Assembly: GCA_028283825.1 (NCBI GenBank)
Contig: JAPWJW010000001.1
Coordinates: 1,302,001 to 1,366,000 of the forward strand
Source: Azospirillaceae bacterium
GTDB taxonomy: Bacteria; Pseudomonadota; Alphaproteobacteria; Azospirillales; Azospirillaceae
Reading direction: 5' to 3'
Length of the DNA stretch: 64,000 bases
Of this stretch, positions 35,216 through 44,456 are shown piece after piece. The position numbers were made by a program, and so were the translations under genes. Every line of letters begins with the position of its first letter. Positions within the stretch are counted from its first letter, which is position 1. The notes below the pieces were generated by a model. That model searched no databases, had not been told where the DNA came from, and worked only from the letters and a program-made list of their open reading frames with translations.

Positions 35216-37666
35216 ATGCGCATTATCGTCAAGCTGTTGGTCGTGTTGTTGATTCTGGCGGGGGCGGGTTGCGTCGGCCTGTACCTGGGCTACCGCCATT
35301 ACGCGGCGGACCTGCCGGACTATCACCAGCTGGTGGACTATCAGCCGCCGACGGCGACGCGGGTGCAGGCGGGCGACGGCCATTTGATCGCGGAGTTCGC
35401 GGCGGAGCGGCGGGTGTTCGTGCCCATCAGCCTGATCCCCAAGCGCGTGCGTCAGGCCTTCGTCTCCGCCGAGGACCAGAACTTCTACCAGCATGGCGGC
35501 GTCGACTGGCTGGCCATCGCCCGCGCCATGGCCACCAACGTGGAACGGCTGGGCCAGGACCGCCGCCCCATCGGCGCCAGCACCATCACCCAGCAGGTGA
35601 CGCGCCTGTTCCTGCTGAACAATGAGGTCAGCTACGTCCGCAAGATCAAGGAGGCCATCCTCTCCTACCGGATCGAGGAGGCCCTGTCCAAGGACCGCAT
35701 CCTTGAGCTGTACCTGAACGAGATTTACTTAGGGAACCGGTCCTTCGGCGTGGCCGCCGCCGCGCTGAACTACTTCAACAAGTCGCTGGATGAGCTGACG
35801 GTGGATGAGGCGGCCTTCCTCGCCTCCCTGCCCAAGGCGCCGGACCGCTATTTCCGCGACCGCTTCCATGATGCCGCCATCGCGCGCCGCAACTATGTGC
35901 TGGGCCGCATGGCGGAGGACGGCTATATCACCGCCGCCGAGGCCAAGGACGCGCAAACCCGGCAGCTGACCTTCCGCGACCGCCACGCCGGTGAGCAGGT
36001 GGACGCCGACTACTTCGTGGAGGAGGTGCGGCGCGAGCTGCTGTCGGTCTACGGCGAGTCCAAGCTGTATGAGGGCGGGCTTTCCATCCGCACCACCCTG
36101 GACCCCAAGCTGCAGCAGGCGGCGGTGGAGGCCCTGCGCCACGGGCTTGAGGCCTTTGACCGGCGCAAGGGCTGGCGCGGCGCCGTCGGCCGCCTGGACA
36201 GCCTGGCCAACTGGCAGGACCAGCTGGCCAAGGCGGCCGTGCCCGCTGGCGGGGAGCGCTGGCAGCTGGCGGTGGTGCTGAAGGCCGAGGGGGATGAGGC
36301 CGCCATCGGCCTGAAAGAGGGCGAGGGCAAGCTGCGGCCGGAGGATGTGAAGTGGGCCCGGCGCCAGGCGCTGACCGCCGGCGATGTCATCATGGTCGAA
36401 CCCGTCATGGCGGAGCCGGCCAAGGGGGCGGACAAGGACGCGGCGCCGGCGCCCGTGCCCGGTCTCTACACCCTGCGCCAGATTCCTGAGTTGCAGGGGG
36501 CGGTGGTCGCCATGGACCCGCGCACTGGCCGCGTCTTGGCCATGAGCGGCGGCTTCAGCGCCCGCATCAGTTCCTTCAACCGCGCCACGCAGGCCAACCG
36601 CCAGCCGGGTTCGTCCTTCAAGCCCTTCGTCTATCTGGCGGCGCTGGACCGGGGCTTCACCCCGTCCAGCCTGGTGCTGGACGCGCCCTTCTCGCTGGAG
36701 CAGGGGGCGGGACAGGAGAAGTGGCGGCCCAGCAACTACACCGACCAGTTCTATGGCCCGACGCCGCTGCGCGTGGGCATCGAGAAGTCGCGCAACGTCA
36801 TGACCGTGCGCCTGGCGCAGAACATCGGCATGCCGGCGGTGGTGAACGAGGCCAAGCTGTTCGGCATCAGCGACCATCTGGCGCCGGAACTGTCCATGGC
36901 GCTGGGGGCGGGCGAGACCACGGTGCTGAAGCTGACCACCGCCTACGCCATGCTGGACAACGGTGGCAAGCGCATCACCCCCACCTTCGTGGACCGGGTG
37001 CAGGACGCGGCCGGCAAGACCATCTACCGGCACGACCAGCGCGCCTGCGACGGCTGCCAGGTGGCGCCGGCCGCGCCGGAGGCCGCCTCCAATGCCGAGG
37101 TCGGCGCCGTTCCCGACGTGCCCGACACGCGCGAACAGATCGAGGACCCCCGCACCGTCTACCAGATCGTCAACATCCTGCAGGGGGTGGTGGACCGCGG
37201 CACGGCGGCGCGCCTGCGCGTGCTGGGCAAGACGCTGGCCGGCAAGACCGGCACCACCAACGACAGCCAGGACGCCTGGTTCGTGGGCTTCAGCCCCGAC
37301 CTGGTGTTCGGCGTCTTCACCGGCTACGACCAGCCGCGCTCCCTGGGCGATCATGAGACCGGCGCCTCCGTCGCCGTGCCCATCTTCGAGGAGTTCATGA
37401 AGACCGCCCTGGCGGACAAGCCCTCGCTGCCCTTCCGGGTGCCACCGGGCGTGCGCCTGGTGCGGGTCAATCCCGAAACCGGCCGCCTGGCCGAACCGGG
37501 CGACCGCAAGGCCATCTGGGAAGCCTTCATCCCGGGCACCGAGCCCAAGGGCAACGAAGGCGTGCTGGACGGCGGCGACGGCGGCAGCGTCTGGGTCCAG
37601 GCGGCACCGGGCGCCGCCCAGCAGCAGAACACCCAGATGGGCACCGGCACCGGCACGGTCTACTGA
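35216..37666 (+). CDS. mrcA: Penicillin-binding protein 1A (bifunctional transglycosylase/transpeptidase)
   Basis: Class A PBP of 816 residues, anchored by one N-terminal helix (about 3-25). The GT51 transglycosylase domain has catalytic E86 in SAEDQNFYQHGG and the motifs GASTITQQVTR and LELYLNEIYLG. An OB-like insert follows. The transpeptidase domain has S466-S-F-K469 (nucleophile S466), SRN in GIEKSRNVMTV, and KTGTT. The C-terminal tail is Gly/Gln-rich. ATG 35216 gives the normal short cytosolic N-terminus. It pairs with the upstream amidase as a cell-wall growth/remodelling unit. Convergent with the SDR gene. Confidence 0.94.
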   Translation: MRIIVKLLVVLLILAGAGCVGLYLGYRHYAADLPDYHQLVDYQPPTATRVQAGDGHLIAEFAAERRVFVPISLIPKRVRQAFVSAEDQNFYQHGGVDWLAIARAMATNVERLGQDRRPIGASTITQQVTRLFLLNNEVSYVRKIKEAILSYRIEEALSKDRILELYLNEIYLGNRSFGVAAAALNYFNKSLDELTVDEAAFLASLPKAPDRYFRDRFHDAAIARRNYVLGRMAEDGYITAAEAKDAQTRQLTFRDRHAGEQVDADYFVEEVRRELLSVYGESKLYEGGLSIRTTLDPKLQQAAVEALRHGLEAFDRRKGWRGAVGRLDSLANWQDQLAKAAVPAGGERWQLAVVLKAEGDEAAIGLKEGEGKLRPEDVKWARRQALTAGDVIMVEPVMAEPAKGADKDAAPAPVPGLYTLRQIPELQGAVVAMDPRTGRVLAMSGGFSARISSFNRATQANRQPGSSFKPFVYLAALDRGFTPSSLVLDAPFSLEQGAGQEKWRPSNYTDQFYGPTPLRVGIEKSRNVMTVRLAQNIGMPAVVNEAKLFGISDHLAPELSMALGAGETTVLKLTTAYAMLDNGGKRITPTFVDRVQDAAGKTIYRHDQRACDGCQVAPAAPEAASNAEVGAVPDVPDTREQIEDPRTVYQIVNILQGVVDRGTAARLRVLGKTLAGKTGTTNDSQDAWFVGFSPDLVFGVFTGYDQPRSLGDHETGASVAVPIFEEFMKTALADKPSLPFRVPPGVRLVRVNPETGRLAEPGDRKAIWEAFIPGTEPKGNEGVLDGGDGGSVWVQAAPGAAQQQNTQMGTGTGTVY

Positions 37667-37669
37667 CGG

Positions 37670-37699
37670 CACGGGCCACCCTGGCGACGGGGCGGCCCG
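37670..37699. terminator. Possible bidirectional hairpin between mrcA and the SDR gene
   Basis: ACGGGCC (37670-37676) pairs with GGCCCGT (37693-37699) in the convergent gap. There is no clear T tract, so it is weak as an intrinsic terminator. Confidence 0.35.
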
Positions 37700-37717
37700 T
37701 TATGTCAGGTGGGCGCC

Positions 37718-38521
37718 TTACGCCGCCGGCTTCAGCCGGGCGGCCGCCGTGCTGTGCGACAGGTTGGGCTTCAGGCCCTGCCGCGCCGCCTCATAGGCCC
37801 GCCAGTCCGCCACGTCGGGCAGGGCGGGGATGGTGATCAGTTCACCCTGGTCCAGGGCGGCCAATGAGGCGTCCACCATCTCGTCCGCCGGCATCACCCA
37901 TTCCTGCGGCAGGTTGTCGACCGGCACACCGGCGACATCCCAGAACTCCGTCCGCGTGGCGCCGGGCAGCACGGCCTGCACCCGCAGGCCCTTGCCGGCC
38001 AACTCATGGTACAGCGACTGGGTGAAGGCGATGACGAAGGCCTTGGTTCCGCCGTAGGTGCCGTTCAGCAGCTCCGGCGCGATGCCGACGATGGACGCGA
38101 TGTTGATCACCAGCCCGCCGCCCCGCCGCACCATGCCGGGCACGGCGGCATGGGTCAGGCGGGTCAGCGCTGTCACGTTCAGCTGGATCATGGCGTCCAT
38201 CGCGTCGACATCGGCCTCCAGCAAGGGGGTGGCGGAACCCACGCCGGCATTGTTGACCAGGGCGGTGATGCCAGCGTCCTCCCGCAAGCGGGCCTCCACG
38301 GCGCGCAGGTCGGCGGGTTTGGTCAGGTCGGCGGCCAGCACCTCGACCTTGCGGCCGGTTTCGGCGGCCAGGCGCTGGGCGCGCTCCTGCAGGCGGGCGA
38401 CGTTGCGCGCCACCAGGATCAGGTCATACCCGCGCCGGGCCAGGCGGTCGGCATAGATGGCGCCGATGCCGGAAGACGCGCCGGTGACGACCGCCGTGCC
38501 CTTGGAAGAAGTGATGCTCAT
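37718..38521 (-). CDS. SDR-family NAD(P)-dependent oxidoreductase
   Basis: Cytosolic short-chain dehydrogenase of 267 residues. The Rossmann motif TGASSGIG is at 13-20, then NNAGVG, and the catalytic Tyr-x-x-x-Lys in NGTYGGTKAFV. AAAGGAAA precedes ATG 38521. The nearest relatives by feel are DltE-like or general SDRs of unknown substrate. It is divergent from a GlxA-type regulator with 136 bp between starts, so that regulator is its probable controller. No frameshift or truncation. Confidence 0.88.
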   Translation of the reverse strand: MSITSSKGTAVVTGASSGIGAIYADRLARRGYDLILVARNVARLQERAQRLAAETGRKVEVLAADLTKPADLRAVEARLREDAGITALVNNAGVGSATPLLEADVDAMDAMIQLNVTALTRLTHAAVPGMVRRGGGLVINIASIVGIAPELLNGTYGGTKAFVIAFTQSLYHELAGKGLRVQAVLPGATRTEFWDVAGVPVDNLPQEWVMPADEMVDASLAALDQGELITIPALPDVADWRAYEAARQGLKPNLSHSTAAARLKPAA

Positions 38522-38657
38522 GATCCGGTTTCCTTTCGATCCCTGCCGGCGGGGCGCCGGGGGTGATGGGGGAAAGATAGGGGCATCGGCGCTTGACCTG
38601 AATGTCATTGACGCCACATTTTAGGACATCAGGTTCTTGGGCGTTGAGGGTGGCATC

Positions 38658-39599
38658 ATGAGACGGGTCGGCATCGTCGTGTTTCCCGACTTTCAGATCC
38701 TGGACCTGGTGGTCGTCACCGTGTTCGAGGTCGCCAACGTTGTGGCCGGCCGGCCGCTGTATGACGTGCACCTGGTGTCGCCTTCAGGCGGGCGGGTGGC
38801 CAGTTCCGCCGGCGTGGTGGTGGAAACCCAGGCGCCGGGCGATCTGGCTTACGACACCGTGGTGGTGGCGGGGCGGATGGATGTGGCCGAAATGGGGGAC
38901 GACCTGCTGGACCTTGTCCGCGCCGCCGCTAGGCAATCGCGCCGCACCGCCAGCGTCTGCACCGGTGCCTTCATCCTGGCCCAGGCGGGCCTGCTGGATG
39001 ATCGGCGGGCCACCACCCACTGGATCCACGCCCGGGCCATGCAACGCGAATTCCCCCGCGTACGCATGGAGGAAGACCGCATCTTCGTCCAGGACGGTCC
39101 CATCTGGACTTCCGCCGGCATGACCGCCGCCATCGACCTGTCGCTGGCCTTGGTGGAGGCGGATGTCGGCAGCGACATCTCCCGCGCCGTGGCGCGCAAG
39201 ATGGTGGTCTATCACCGCCGGCCGGGCGGACAGTCGCAATTCTCCGCCCTGCTGGAACTGGAACCCCGGTCGGACCGCATCCATTCGGCGCTGCGCTATG
39301 CGCGTGAGAACCTGAAGGCCGACCTGTCGGTGGAACGCCTGGCGGAGGTGGCGCACCTCAGCCCCCGGCAATTCAGCCGCGCCTTCCAGGCGGAAACCGG
39401 CCAGTCACCGGCCAAGGCGGTGGAGAATTTGCGGGTGGAGGCGGCACGGGTACTGATGGAGGAGGGGCGCCACCCCATCGAGATCATCGTGCGCGAGACC
39501 GGATTCGGCGACCGGGAACGCATGCGCCGCGCCTTCCTGCGCGCCTACGGCCAACCGCCGCAGGCCGTCCAGCGGGCGATGCGGTCGGCCGCCGCCTAG
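38658..39599 (+). CDS. GlxA-family transcriptional regulator (DJ-1/PfpI + AraC HTH)
   Basis: Regulator of 313 residues. The N-terminal class I glutamine-amidotransferase-like (DJ-1/PfpI) domain (about 1-190) includes the nucleophile-elbow region ASVCTGAFILAQAGLLDD and RRATTHWIH. The C-terminal AraC double helix-turn-helix (about 215-310) contains LAEVAHLSPRQFSRAFQAE and IVRETGFGDRERMRRAF. ATG 38658 gives the standard RRVGIVVFPDFQILDL start. It is divergent from the SDR gene and probably activates it. The effector is unknown. Confidence 0.92.
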   Translation: MRRVGIVVFPDFQILDLVVVTVFEVANVVAGRPLYDVHLVSPSGGRVASSAGVVVETQAPGDLAYDTVVVAGRMDVAEMGDDLLDLVRAAARQSRRTASVCTGAFILAQAGLLDDRRATTHWIHARAMQREFPRVRMEEDRIFVQDGPIWTSAGMTAAIDLSLALVEADVGSDISRAVARKMVVYHRRPGGQSQFSALLELEPRSDRIHSALRYARENLKADLSVERLAEVAHLSPRQFSRAFQAETGQSPAKAVENLRVEAARVLMEEGRHPIEIIVRETGFGDRERMRRAFLRAYGQPPQAVQRAMRSAAA

Positions 39600-39678
39600 A
39601 TAGATCGGGGCTCTCCGTATGGTTGATCGCTCGAATTATGCGGCCAATAAGAAATTAATATGCCGATTTGTTTAGTTG

Positions 39679-40569
39679 CTAATCGGTAGGGGTGAGGTGA
39701 ATCGTATTTTCTCGTATCGTCTGGAGTGTTGCCTCAAGTGCTTTGTAATCGTCGCCTATTTGTACGCTGTTCATTAAAGCGCAAGCCTGCTCAATGCATG
39801 AAGAGAGCCAATTGTATTCAATAGGAAGCTCTAGATTCAGCACGCGCGACCGGAAGCGTTGTAACTGATTTAGGACTGCATCTTTGCCTTGATCTACTGT
39901 TGTGAGCATGGACGCTGACCAGATAGTCTTGAGCGTCGCGCTGAGCGGCCGTGAGATCACCTTGTCGGTGAGGTCATTCGCGTCCGCATAGCTCGAAGCT
40001 TCGACATGGTCTTTCATTGCAGTGAAGCGCTTGTGGTCGATATGTTTCCCCACCAATCCGTAATTATTAGTTTGGTATCGGAAGTGAAAATCTTGGCGCC
40101 TACCCAGCAATAAACTGGTATCACATCCTTTGCGAACAAAAGTAAATAGATCGCTATCGAGGCGTATAAGTGGAGATACGAGCGCGTCAAAATCAGAGAA
40201 ATTCACAGATGAAACAATATTTGATAATTCTGTATCAAATATATCGTCATCATCATGAAAATATATGATTGAATCTAGTAATAAATCTGAAGCCATACTG
40301 TAATCAGTATAACTAATATGACTGACTCCATTAGCAGATCGATTGTTTACTGACGCAATATCTTTGAGAATGGCGCGGCATGTAAAATAATCTAAAGTGA
40401 AAGTATCATTCCATACCTGAATCAAACGAGGAATTTCGGCTGGAAATCCGGGAACGGGCATTGGAGGCAGGTAGTGGGCGGGATCTATCGAAAGGCCGTT
40501 CCGCTGTGACCGCGCGAGTTCTGCCCACGCGGGCGACTGCCGCTGTACGAGAAAAACTCTATCGACCAT
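39679..40569 (-). CDS. Putative glycosyltransferase in AT-rich DNA
   Basis: A 296-residue cytosolic protein from markedly AT-rich sequence unlike both neighbours, so probably acquired. The central stretch SIIYFHDDDDIFDTEL contains a cluster of aspartates like the metal-binding DxD region of GT-A glycosyltransferases. RQDFHFRYQTNNYGL and an N-terminal strand MVDRVFLVQRQ are compatible with the rhamnosyltransferase-like group (PF11316), but this is only a resemblance. GGAG precedes ATG 40569. Single gene between a plus-strand regulator and marR. Function not established. Confidence 0.55.
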   Translation of the reverse strand: MVDRVFLVQRQSPAWAELARSQRNGLSIDPAHYLPPMPVPGFPAEIPRLIQVWNDTFTLDYFTCRAILKDIASVNNRSANGVSHISYTDYSMASDLLLDSIIYFHDDDDIFDTELSNIVSSVNFSDFDALVSPLIRLDSDLFTFVRKGCDTSLLLGRRQDFHFRYQTNNYGLVGKHIDHKRFTAMKDHVEASSYADANDLTDKVISRPLSATLKTIWSASMLTTVDQGKDAVLNQLQRFRSRVLNLELPIEYNWLSSCIEQACALMNSVQIGDDYKALEATLQTIRENTIHLTPTD

Positions 40570-40715
40570 CAAATTCTCCGTGATGTGGGGCGTATTGAGA
40601 TTCACCGGGAATGAATAACGGCGGCGACAAGATGGGTCATGAAGCGTTCCATCCGCAGCTTGAATCACGCTCTCGCAACGGATGGAAGCCAAATCTCAGT
40701 TGGCCCTGGGTTGGG

Positions 40716-41156
40716 TCAGAAAACCAGCCCGGCCAGGGTGTTGCGCAACGCCGCCGCCTGGGGGGGGCCGTTCGCGGCTTCGAACTCCCGCTGTGCCTCG
40801 CGCCAGAGGATGGAGGCCTCGCGCAATGCCGCCCGGCCCTGGTCGGTCAGGGTGATCTCATGGCTGCGCCGGTCCTGGGGCGCGGGGGCGACGCGCAGCA
40901 GGCCGTCGCGCTCCAGCGGGCGCAGGTTCTTGCCGGTGGTGGTGCGGTCCAGATCCAGGCGCGCCGCCATCTCGTTCACCGACAGCGTCCCGGCCTCATA
41001 GACCAGCGCCAGCAGGCAGAACTGGGTCATGCGCAGGCCGGTGGGCGCCAGCTTGGCGTCATAGGCGTTGGTGATGCGCCGCGCCGCGCGCCGCAGCGCC
41101 GCACAGTTGCACGCGGCGACGCCGTCGCCCGGACCCATTTTCCCACCGTGCGTCAT
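40716..41156 (-). CDS. MarR-family transcriptional regulator
   Basis: Winged-helix repressor of 146 residues. The HTH/wing is in LSVNEMAARLDLDRTTTGKN and LLRVAPAPQDRRSHEITLTD, with dimerisation helices at both ends. A CNC motif at residues 16-18 could sense oxidants or electrophiles. AAGGAG sits six bases before ATG 41156, choosing it over the ATG at 41162. It is divergent from the MATE exporter. Two 12-bp direct repeats with palindromic cores at 41214-41245 lie between the genes and are the likely operator for both. Confidence 0.9.
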   Translation of the reverse strand: MTHGGKMGPGDGVAACNCAALRRAARRITNAYDAKLAPTGLRMTQFCLLALVYEAGTLSVNEMAARLDLDRTTTGKNLRPLERDGLLRVAPAPQDRRSHEITLTDQGRAALREASILWREAQREFEAANGPPQAAALRNTLAGLVF

Positions 41157-41210
41157 GTCCATCTCCTTCTTTTCCGTTTTTAGCAAAGCGATGGCGCTTG
41201 CGCCAGGTAA

Positions 41211-41245
41211 GAGTATATGCTCCTAAATGAGGGCATATGCTCCTA
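41211..41245. promoter_or_regulatory. Tandem operator between marR and the MATE gene
   Basis: TATATGCTCCTA (41214-41225) and CATATGCTCCTA (41234-41245) are direct repeats exactly 20 bp apart, two helical turns. Each contains a quasi-palindrome (GAGTATATGCTC; GGGCATATGCTCC). This is a typical layout for cooperative MarR dimers. Confidence 0.6.
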
Positions 41246-41258
41246 TCTGGAAATCGCC

Positions 41259-42668
41259 ATGACCACCGACATCACCGCGGCGCTGCCCGAAGCGGATGAG
41301 GCACCGGCCCCGCCGGCCGTGCCACCCGCCCGTCATGCCCTGCTGCATGGCCCCATCGTGCCCACCATGCTGCGCCTGGCCTTGCCCACCGTCGTGGTGC
41401 TGGTGATCCAGACCCTGGTCAGCGTGGCGGAGACCTATTACGTCAGCGCGCTGGGCACCGACGCGCTGGTGGGGGCGGCCCTGGTGCTGCCCGTGTCCAT
41501 GCTGATGACCATGGTAGCGGCCGGCGGCATCGGCGGCGGCGTGGCGGCGGCAGTGTCGCGCGCCATGGGGGCGGGGCGGCAGCGGGATGCGGGCGCCCTG
41601 GTGTTCCACGCCCTGGTGCTGGCCGTCGGCTTCGGCTTGGCTTTCACCCTGGGTCTGCGCTTCGGCGGTCCCGTCCTCTACCGCCTGCTGGGGGCGCGGG
41701 ACGGGGCCCTGGACGCGGCGCTGACCTATTCCAACTGGCTGTTCGCCGGTGCGGTGCCGCTGTGGATCATCAACCTGATGTCGGCGGTGCTGCGCGGCAT
41801 CGGCAATGTGCGGGTGCCGGCGCTGGTCAGCTTCGTCGGCGCGCTGGTGATGATCCCGCTGTCGCCCTTCCTGATCTTCGGCATTGGCCCCGTTCAAGGG
41901 TTCGGCATCGCCGGTGCCGGCATGGCGGTCAGCGGCTATTACACCGTCGCCGCCCTGGCCCTGCTGGCCTACATGCTGCGTGGCCGCGCCGGCCTGGTGC
42001 TGCGCCGCGTGGCGCTGGAGGGGCGGCTGTTCCGCGACATCCTGGGCGTGGGCAGCATCTCCGCCCTCAGCGCCATCCAGTTGAACCTCATCACCATCCT
42101 GGTCACCGGCGCCGTGGGCCGTTTCGGCACCGATGCCCTGGCCGGGTTCGGCATGGGCTCGCGCCTCGATTACCTGCTGATCCCCATGCTGTTCGGCCTG
42201 GGCACGGCGGTGCTGACCCTGGTGGGGACCGCCATGGGGGCGGGCAACCAGGCCCGCGCCCGCCGCGTCGCCTGGATCGGCGCCTTCATGGGCGCCGGCG
42301 TGACGGAACTGATTGGCCTGATCGTTGCCCTGTGGCCGTCGGCCTGGGTGGATTTGTTCAGTCATGAGCCGGCGGTGCTGGCCCATGGCGCCCACTACCT
42401 GCGCACTGTCGGCCCCGTCTATGGCGCCGTGGGCCTGACCTTCATCCTGGGCTTCGCCTCGCAAGGCGGCGGCCGGCCGCTATGGGCTTTCCTGGCCGGC
42501 ACCGCGCGCCTGGGCGTGGCGGGCGGCTTGGGCTGGCTGGCGGTGGCGGCCTTGGATGCGGGCATCGGCACGCTGTTCGCCCTGGTGGCGGCCGCCAGCG
42601 TCACCTCGGCGGTGTTGTGCGCGGCCGCCACGGTCAGTGGCGCCATCTGGCGGCCGGGGCGGGAGTGA
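41259..42668 (+). CDS. MATE-family efflux transporter
   Basis: Inner-membrane drug/metabolite exporter of 469 residues with 12 hydrophobic helices in two related halves. Typical features are PTMLRLALPTVVVLVIQTLV at the start, and AVSRAMGAGRQRDA and GTAMGAGNQARARRVAW as the duplicated loop motifs. ATG 41259 is chosen because an upstream in-frame ATG (41217) lies inside the presumed operator. Induction would follow release of MarR by the transported compound. Convergent with gmk. Confidence 0.92.
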   Translation: MTTDITAALPEADEAPAPPAVPPARHALLHGPIVPTMLRLALPTVVVLVIQTLVSVAETYYVSALGTDALVGAALVLPVSMLMTMVAAGGIGGGVAAAVSRAMGAGRQRDAGALVFHALVLAVGFGLAFTLGLRFGGPVLYRLLGARDGALDAALTYSNWLFAGAVPLWIINLMSAVLRGIGNVRVPALVSFVGALVMIPLSPFLIFGIGPVQGFGIAGAGMAVSGYYTVAALALLAYMLRGRAGLVLRRVALEGRLFRDILGVGSISALSAIQLNLITILVTGAVGRFGTDALAGFGMGSRLDYLLIPMLFGLGTAVLTLVGTAMGAGNQARARRVAWIGAFMGAGVTELIGLIVALWPSAWVDLFSHEPAVLAHGAHYLRTVGPVYGAVGLTFILGFASQGGGRPLWAFLAGTARLGVAGGLGWLAVAALDAGIGTLFALVAAASVTSAVLCAAATVSGAIWRPGRE

Positions 42669-42683
42669 ACCGCCCCGACAACC

Positions 42684-43367
42684 TCACAGCCCCGCCTGCA
42701 GGCCCTTCACGAATTCCGACAGGCCCACCTGGCGGCGGCGCACCTGGCGTTCGGCCGTCAGGATGGCGTGGGCCTTGGCGACGGAACTTTCCACGTCGTT
42801 GTTGATGATGACGTAGTCGTACTCCGCCCAATGGCTCATCTCATTGGACGCCTTGCTCATGCGCTTGGCGATTTCCGCCTGGCTGTCCTGGGCGCGGCTG
42901 GTCAGGCGGCGTTCCAGTTCGCGGGCCGACGGCGGCAGGATGAAGATGCTGACCAGGTCGTCGCGCGCCTTTTCCTTCAGCTGCTGCGTGCCCTGCCAGT
43001 CGATGTCGAACAGCACGTCGCGGCCGCCGGCCAGCGCCTGTTCCACCGGCTCACGCGGGGTGCCGTAGTAGTTGTCGAAGACCTTGGCGTATTCCAGCAG
43101 CTTGCCCTGATTGATCATCAGGTCGAACTCTGTCCGGTCGGTGAAGTGATAGTCCACGCCCGCGACCTCGCCCGGCCGCTTGGACCGGGTGGTGGCGGAG
43201 ACCGACATGGTCAGTTCGGTGTCCTGCGCCAGCAGGCGGCGGGCGATGGTGGTCTTGCCGGCACCGGAGGGGGAGGACAGCACCAGCATCAGGCCGCGGC
43301 GGCGCATGTACGGGTTCAGCGGGTTCGGACTCTCGATGGTGTCGTTGCTCATGGCGGGCGTGCTCAT
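42684..43367 (-). CDS. gmk: Guanylate kinase
   Basis: Cytosolic enzyme of 227 residues phosphorylating GMP to GDP. The P-loop is in LSSPSGAGKTTIARRL, GMP-binding TTRSKRPGEVAGVDYHF and YGTPREPVEQAL follow, then VLFDIDWQGTQQL, and the lid with RLTSRAQDS. The ATG at 43367 overlaps the yicC stop by ATGA, while ATG 43352 would give the more usual short N-terminus. The yicC-gmk pairing is conserved in alphaproteobacteria. Confidence 0.95.
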   Translation of the reverse strand: MSTPAMSNDTIESPNPLNPYMRRRGLMLVLSSPSGAGKTTIARRLLAQDTELTMSVSATTRSKRPGEVAGVDYHFTDRTEFDLMINQGKLLEYAKVFDNYYGTPREPVEQALAGGRDVLFDIDWQGTQQLKEKARDDLVSIFILPPSARELERRLTSRAQDSQAEIAKRMSKASNEMSHWAEYDYVIINNDVESSVAKAHAILTAERQVRRRQVGLSEFVKGLQAGL

Positions 43368-44260
43368 TCGATATTCTGGACCTGTTCGCGGAACTGCTCG
43401 ATCGTCGCCTTCAGCGACAGACCGATGCGGGTCAGTTCCACGTCGGCGGATTTGGAACAGAGGGTGTTGGCCTCGCGGTTGAATTCCTGGCACAGGAAGT
43501 CCAGCCGCCGGCCCACGGCGGTGCCTTCGGCCAGCAGGTCGCGGGCCTGGGCGATGTGGGCGCGCAGGCGGTCCAGTTCTTCCCGCACGTCGGCCTTGGC
43601 GATCAGCAGGGCGGCTTCCTGCGCCAGCCGTTCCTCCGGCAGCGCCGGCAAGGCCTCCAGCAGGGCCTGCACCTGGGTCTTCAGCTTGTCGCGCAGGGCC
43701 TCAGGTTGCAGGGTGGCGGTGCCGGCCGCCGCTTCGGTCAGGGTGGTGATCTCATCCAGATGGCCGGTCAGCACGGTGGCCAGGCGGGCGCCCTCGGCCC
43801 CCCGGGCGGCGGCCAGGGCCGTGATGGCCTGGGTCACCGTCTTGCCGATGGCGGCCTCAAGCGTGGCGCGGTCTTCCGGCTGTTCCGCTTCCTCGCCCGT
43901 GTCGATGACACCGCGCACGGCCAGCAGGGCGTCCAGGCGCGGCGGGGCGGCGCCCGCCCCCTCGATCTCGCGCGCCAGTTCCAGCACCTGGGCCAGGAAC
44001 TCGCGGTTCAGGCGCAGGGGGGCGGTGGTGGCGCTGCGGTTCACCGTCAGGTTCAGCGTGACGTTACCGCGCCGGATCAGGCGGTTGACTTCCCCGCGCG
44101 CCAGGGCCTCGACCGCGTCGAAGCCGGACGGCTGGCGGGTGCGCAGGTCCAGGGCGCGGCCGTTGACGCTTTTCACCTCGACGATCCACGAGGTGGCGTC
44201 CAACGCGCCTTCCGCCCGGGCGAAGCCGGTCATGCTGGCGAGGGGGGAAGGTTTGGTCAA
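43364..44260 (-). CDS. yicC: YicC/YloC-family endoribonuclease
   Basis: Protein of about 298 residues. The N-terminal YicC domain starts with SMTGFARAEGALD and VEVKSVNGRALDLRTR. The C-terminal DUF1732 part has ADVREELDRLRAHI, GRRLDFLCQEFNREANT and the closing ELTRIGLSLKATIEQFREQ. Family members are RNA endonucleases linked to stress survival and RyhB decay in E. coli. The start is uncertain: TTG 44260 gives the usual few residues before SMTGFAR, ATG 44233 is minimal. Overlaps gmk by 4 bp. Confidence 0.9.
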   Translation of the reverse strand: MTKPSPLASMTGFARAEGALDATSWIVEVKSVNGRALDLRTRQPSGFDAVEALARGEVNRLIRRGNVTLNLTVNRSATTAPLRLNREFLAQVLELAREIEGAGAAPPRLDALLAVRGVIDTGEEAEQPEDRATLEAAIGKTVTQAITALAAARGAEGARLATVLTGHLDEITTLTEAAAGTATLQPEALRDKLKTQVQALLEALPALPEERLAQEAALLIAKADVREELDRLRAHIAQARDLLAEGTAVGRRLDFLCQEFNREANTLCSKSADVELTRIGLSLKATIEQFREQVQNIE

Positions 44261-44456
44261 AGGGCGGTCCCCGGATTGAGGTTGATGGTGTAGGGGACGC
44301 ATCGGGCCCCGCGCTGCCGGCTGGACCGGTGGCGAGACATGTTGCATCGTCTGTGCGGGGTTATAGCCCGCGGGGGCGGCGACAAACAAGCAAGCGCCTG
44401 TTGTCCCAGCCGTTCGGGGGCCGAAAGTTCATGCGCATCGAAGGGGGAACAAGGTC

